Shown here piece after piece: positions 61,644-64,000 of a stretch of 64,000 nt of DNA. Each line of letters starts with the position of its first letter. The first letter of the stretch is position 1. This DNA is from Liolophura sinensis (Eukaryota > Mollusca > Polyplacophora > Chitonida > Chitonidae): contig NC_088295.1 of NCBI RefSeq assembly GCF_032854445.1, positions 4,158,501 to 4,222,500 on the forward strand. Direction: 5' to 3'. The translations under genes and the position numbers were made by a program. Under the pieces are notes generated by a model. The model was not told where the DNA came from, did no database searches, and was given only the letters and a program-made list of their open reading frames with translations.

Positions 61644-61764
61644 CTGTTCAAAAATAACAGAACCAAAAAGTTAATGTACCTCAATCCAATCATATGATTT
61701 AGTAGTTAGATCAGACATTGCACTCCTAGAGGCAGCATATAATATACATACAATATATGTAGCA

Positions 61765-64000
61765 ACCACAGGTGCCAGTCACATTACTTGCAGTGTACCA
61801 CAGTTCAGTGTACAAACTTTAATGCCATGCACACAACGACAGGTGGCAGTCACATTACCTGCAGTGTACCACAGTTCAGTGTACAAACTTTAATGCCATG
61901 CACACAACGACAGGTGGCAGTCACATTACCTGCAGTGTACCACAGTTCATTGTACAAACTTTAATGCCATGCACACGACGACAGGTGGCAGTCACATTAC
62001 CTGCAGTGTACCACAGTTCAGTGTACAAACTTTAATGTCATGCACACAACGACAGGTGGCAGTCACATTACCTGCAGTGTACCACAGTTCATTGTACAAA
62101 CTTTAATGCCATGCACACAACGACAGGTGGCAGTCACATTACCTGCAGTGTACCACAGTTCATTGTACAAACTTTAATGCCATGCACACAACGACAGGTG
62201 GCAGTCACATTACCTGCAGTGTACCACAGTTCAGTGTACAAACTTTACTGCCATGCACACAACGACGGGTGGCAGTCACATTACCTGCAGTGTACCATAG
62301 TTCAGTGTACAAACTTTACTGCCATGCACACAACGACAGGTGGCAGTCACATTACCTGCAGTGTACCACAGTTCAGTGTACAAACTTTAATGCCATGCAC
62401 ACAACAACGGGTGGCAGTCACATTACCTGCAGTGTACCACAGTTCAGTGTACAAACTTTAATACCATGCACACAACAACGGGTGGCAGTCATATTACCTA
62501 CAGTGTACCACAGTTCAGTGTACAAACTTAACTGCCATGCACACAACGACAGGTGGCAGTCACATTACCTGCAGTGTACCACAGTTCATTGTACAAACTT
62601 TAATGCCATGCACACGACGACAGGTGGCAGTCACATTACCTGCAGTGTACCACAGTTCAGTGTACAAACTTTAATGCCATGCACACAACGACAGGTGGCA
62701 GTCACATTACCTGCAGTGTACCACAGTTCATTGTACAAACTTTACTGCCATGCACACAACGACAGGTGGCAGTCACATTACCTGCAGTGTACCACAGTTC
62801 AGTGTACAAACTTTAATGCCATGCACACAACGACAGGTGGCAGTCACATAACCTGCAGTGTACCACAGTTCATTGTACAAACTTTAATGCCATGCACACA
62901 ACGACGGGTGGCAGTCACATTACCTGCAGTGTACCATAGTTCAGTGTACAAACTTTACTGCCATGCACACAACGACAGGTGGCAGTCACATTACCTGCAG
63001 TGTACCACAATTCAGTGTACAAACTTTAATGCCATGCACACAACGACAGGTGGCAGTCACATTACCTGCAGTGTACCACAGTTCAGTGTACAAACTTAAC
63101 TGCCATGCACACAACGACAGGTGGCAGTCACATTACCTGCAGTGTACCACAGTTCAGTGTACAAACTTTAATGCCATGCACACAACAACGGGTGGCAGTC
63201 ACATTACCTGCAGTGTACCACAGTTCAGTGTACAAACTTTAATACCATGCACACAACAATGGGTGGCAGTCATATTACCTACAGTGTACCACAGTTCAGT
63301 GTACAAACTTAACTGCCATGCACACAACGACAGGTGGCAGTCACATTACCTGCAGTGTACCACAGTTCAGTGTACAAACTTTAATGCCATGCACACAACG
63401 ACAGGTGGCAGTCACATTACCTGCAGTGTACCATAGTTCAGTGTACAAACTTTACTGCCATGCACACAACGACAGGTGGCAGTCACATTACCTGCAGTGT
63501 ACCATAGTTCAGTGTACAAACTTTACTGCCATGCACACAACGACAGGTGGCAGTCACATTACCTGCAGTGTACCACAATTCAGTGTATAAACTTTAATGC
63601 CATGCACACAACAACGGGTGGCAGTCACATTACCTGCAGTGTACCACAGTTCAGTGTACAAACTTTAATGCCATGCACACAACAACAGGTGCCAGTCACA
63701 TTACCTGCAGTGTACCACAATTCAGTGTACAAACTTTAATGCCATGCACGCAACAACGGGTGGCAGTCACATTACCTGCAGTGTACCACAGTTCAGTGTA
63801 CAAAATTTAATACCATGCACACAACAACGGGTGGCAGTCACATTACCTACAGTGTACCACAGTTCAGTGTACAAACTTAACTGCCATGCACACAACGACA
63901 GGTGGCAGTCACATTACCTGCAGTGTACCACAGTTCAGTGTACAAACTTTAATGCCATGCACACAACGACAGGTGGCAGTCACATTACCTGCAGTGTACC
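61765..64000. repeat. 71-nt minisatellite, ~31 copies, continues off right edge
   Basis: Units contain GGTGGCAGTCACATTACCTG, CAGTGTACCACAGTTCAGTG and TACAAACTTTAATGCCATGC. On the minus strand each has CTGCAG|GTAATG, a good donor. By analogy with the other arrays this may be copied from the donor of the missing upstream exon. It lies in the intron before exon 1 of the window. Confidence 0.97.

Noticed and set aside
62111-63739. Plus-strand frames with MHTTTGGSHITCSVPQF repeats
   Set aside because: The 71-nt array cycles through all three frames; the apparent protein alternates between three readings of one unit.

Overview
The window is animal genomic DNA. It holds most of one large gene on the minus strand, BTAF1 (TAF172; the metazoan Mot1), the SNF2-family ATPase that strips TATA-binding protein from DNA. 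I can trace 39 coding exons from 61643 (5' end) down to the stop codon at 4650. Their phases agree at every junction and they join into an open frame of about 1806 residues. Only the first ~45 codons and the promoter are missing; they must lie to the right of 64000. Exons 1-26 encode the N-terminal HEAT-repeat part and exons 27-39 encode the SNF2 ATPase (motifs [42 protein letters not shown]). I recognise no second gene. The many other open frames are by-products of tandem repeats whose unit length is a multiple of three. Dispersed tRNA-derived SINEs of two kinds, both of a type I associate with molluscs, suggest a lophotrochozoan, most likely a mollusc; the species cannot be named from this sequence. 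Layout from right to left (the direction of transcription): 71-nt array (61.8-64 kb, running off the edge); exons 1-5 (59.2-61.6 kb); an intron made of two back-to-back arrays (55.1-59.2 kb); exons 6-13 (48.2-55.1 kb) with 54-, 38- and ~55-nt arrays; exons 14-22 (41-47.1 kb) with SINEs and short arrays; a 4-kb intron of 66- and 44-nt arrays (36.9-40.9 kb); exons 23-26 (32.5-36.9 kb) with a 33-nt array; a 5.8-kb intron with 84- and 47-nt arrays; ATPase exons 27-34 (12.5-26.7 kb), interrupted by an 8.4-kb intron that includes a ~6-kb 33-nt array; exons 35-39 (4.65-8.8 kb); then the 3' flank with another ~1.3-kb array at the left edge. The unusual signal is that minisatellites fill most of the gene's long introns, and at least eight of these arrays start exactly at an exon's 5' splice site and carry dozens of copies of that splice site plus 15-50 nt of the exon's end. 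Two further arrays copy a 3' splice site. The gene therefore carries well over a hundred decoy splice sites beside the real ones. In two places (exon 25 and exon 18) the nearest copies have no stop codon and keep the frame, so use of the next donor would add repeat units to the protein. I present this as sequence observation plus inference; RNA data would decide whether it matters.
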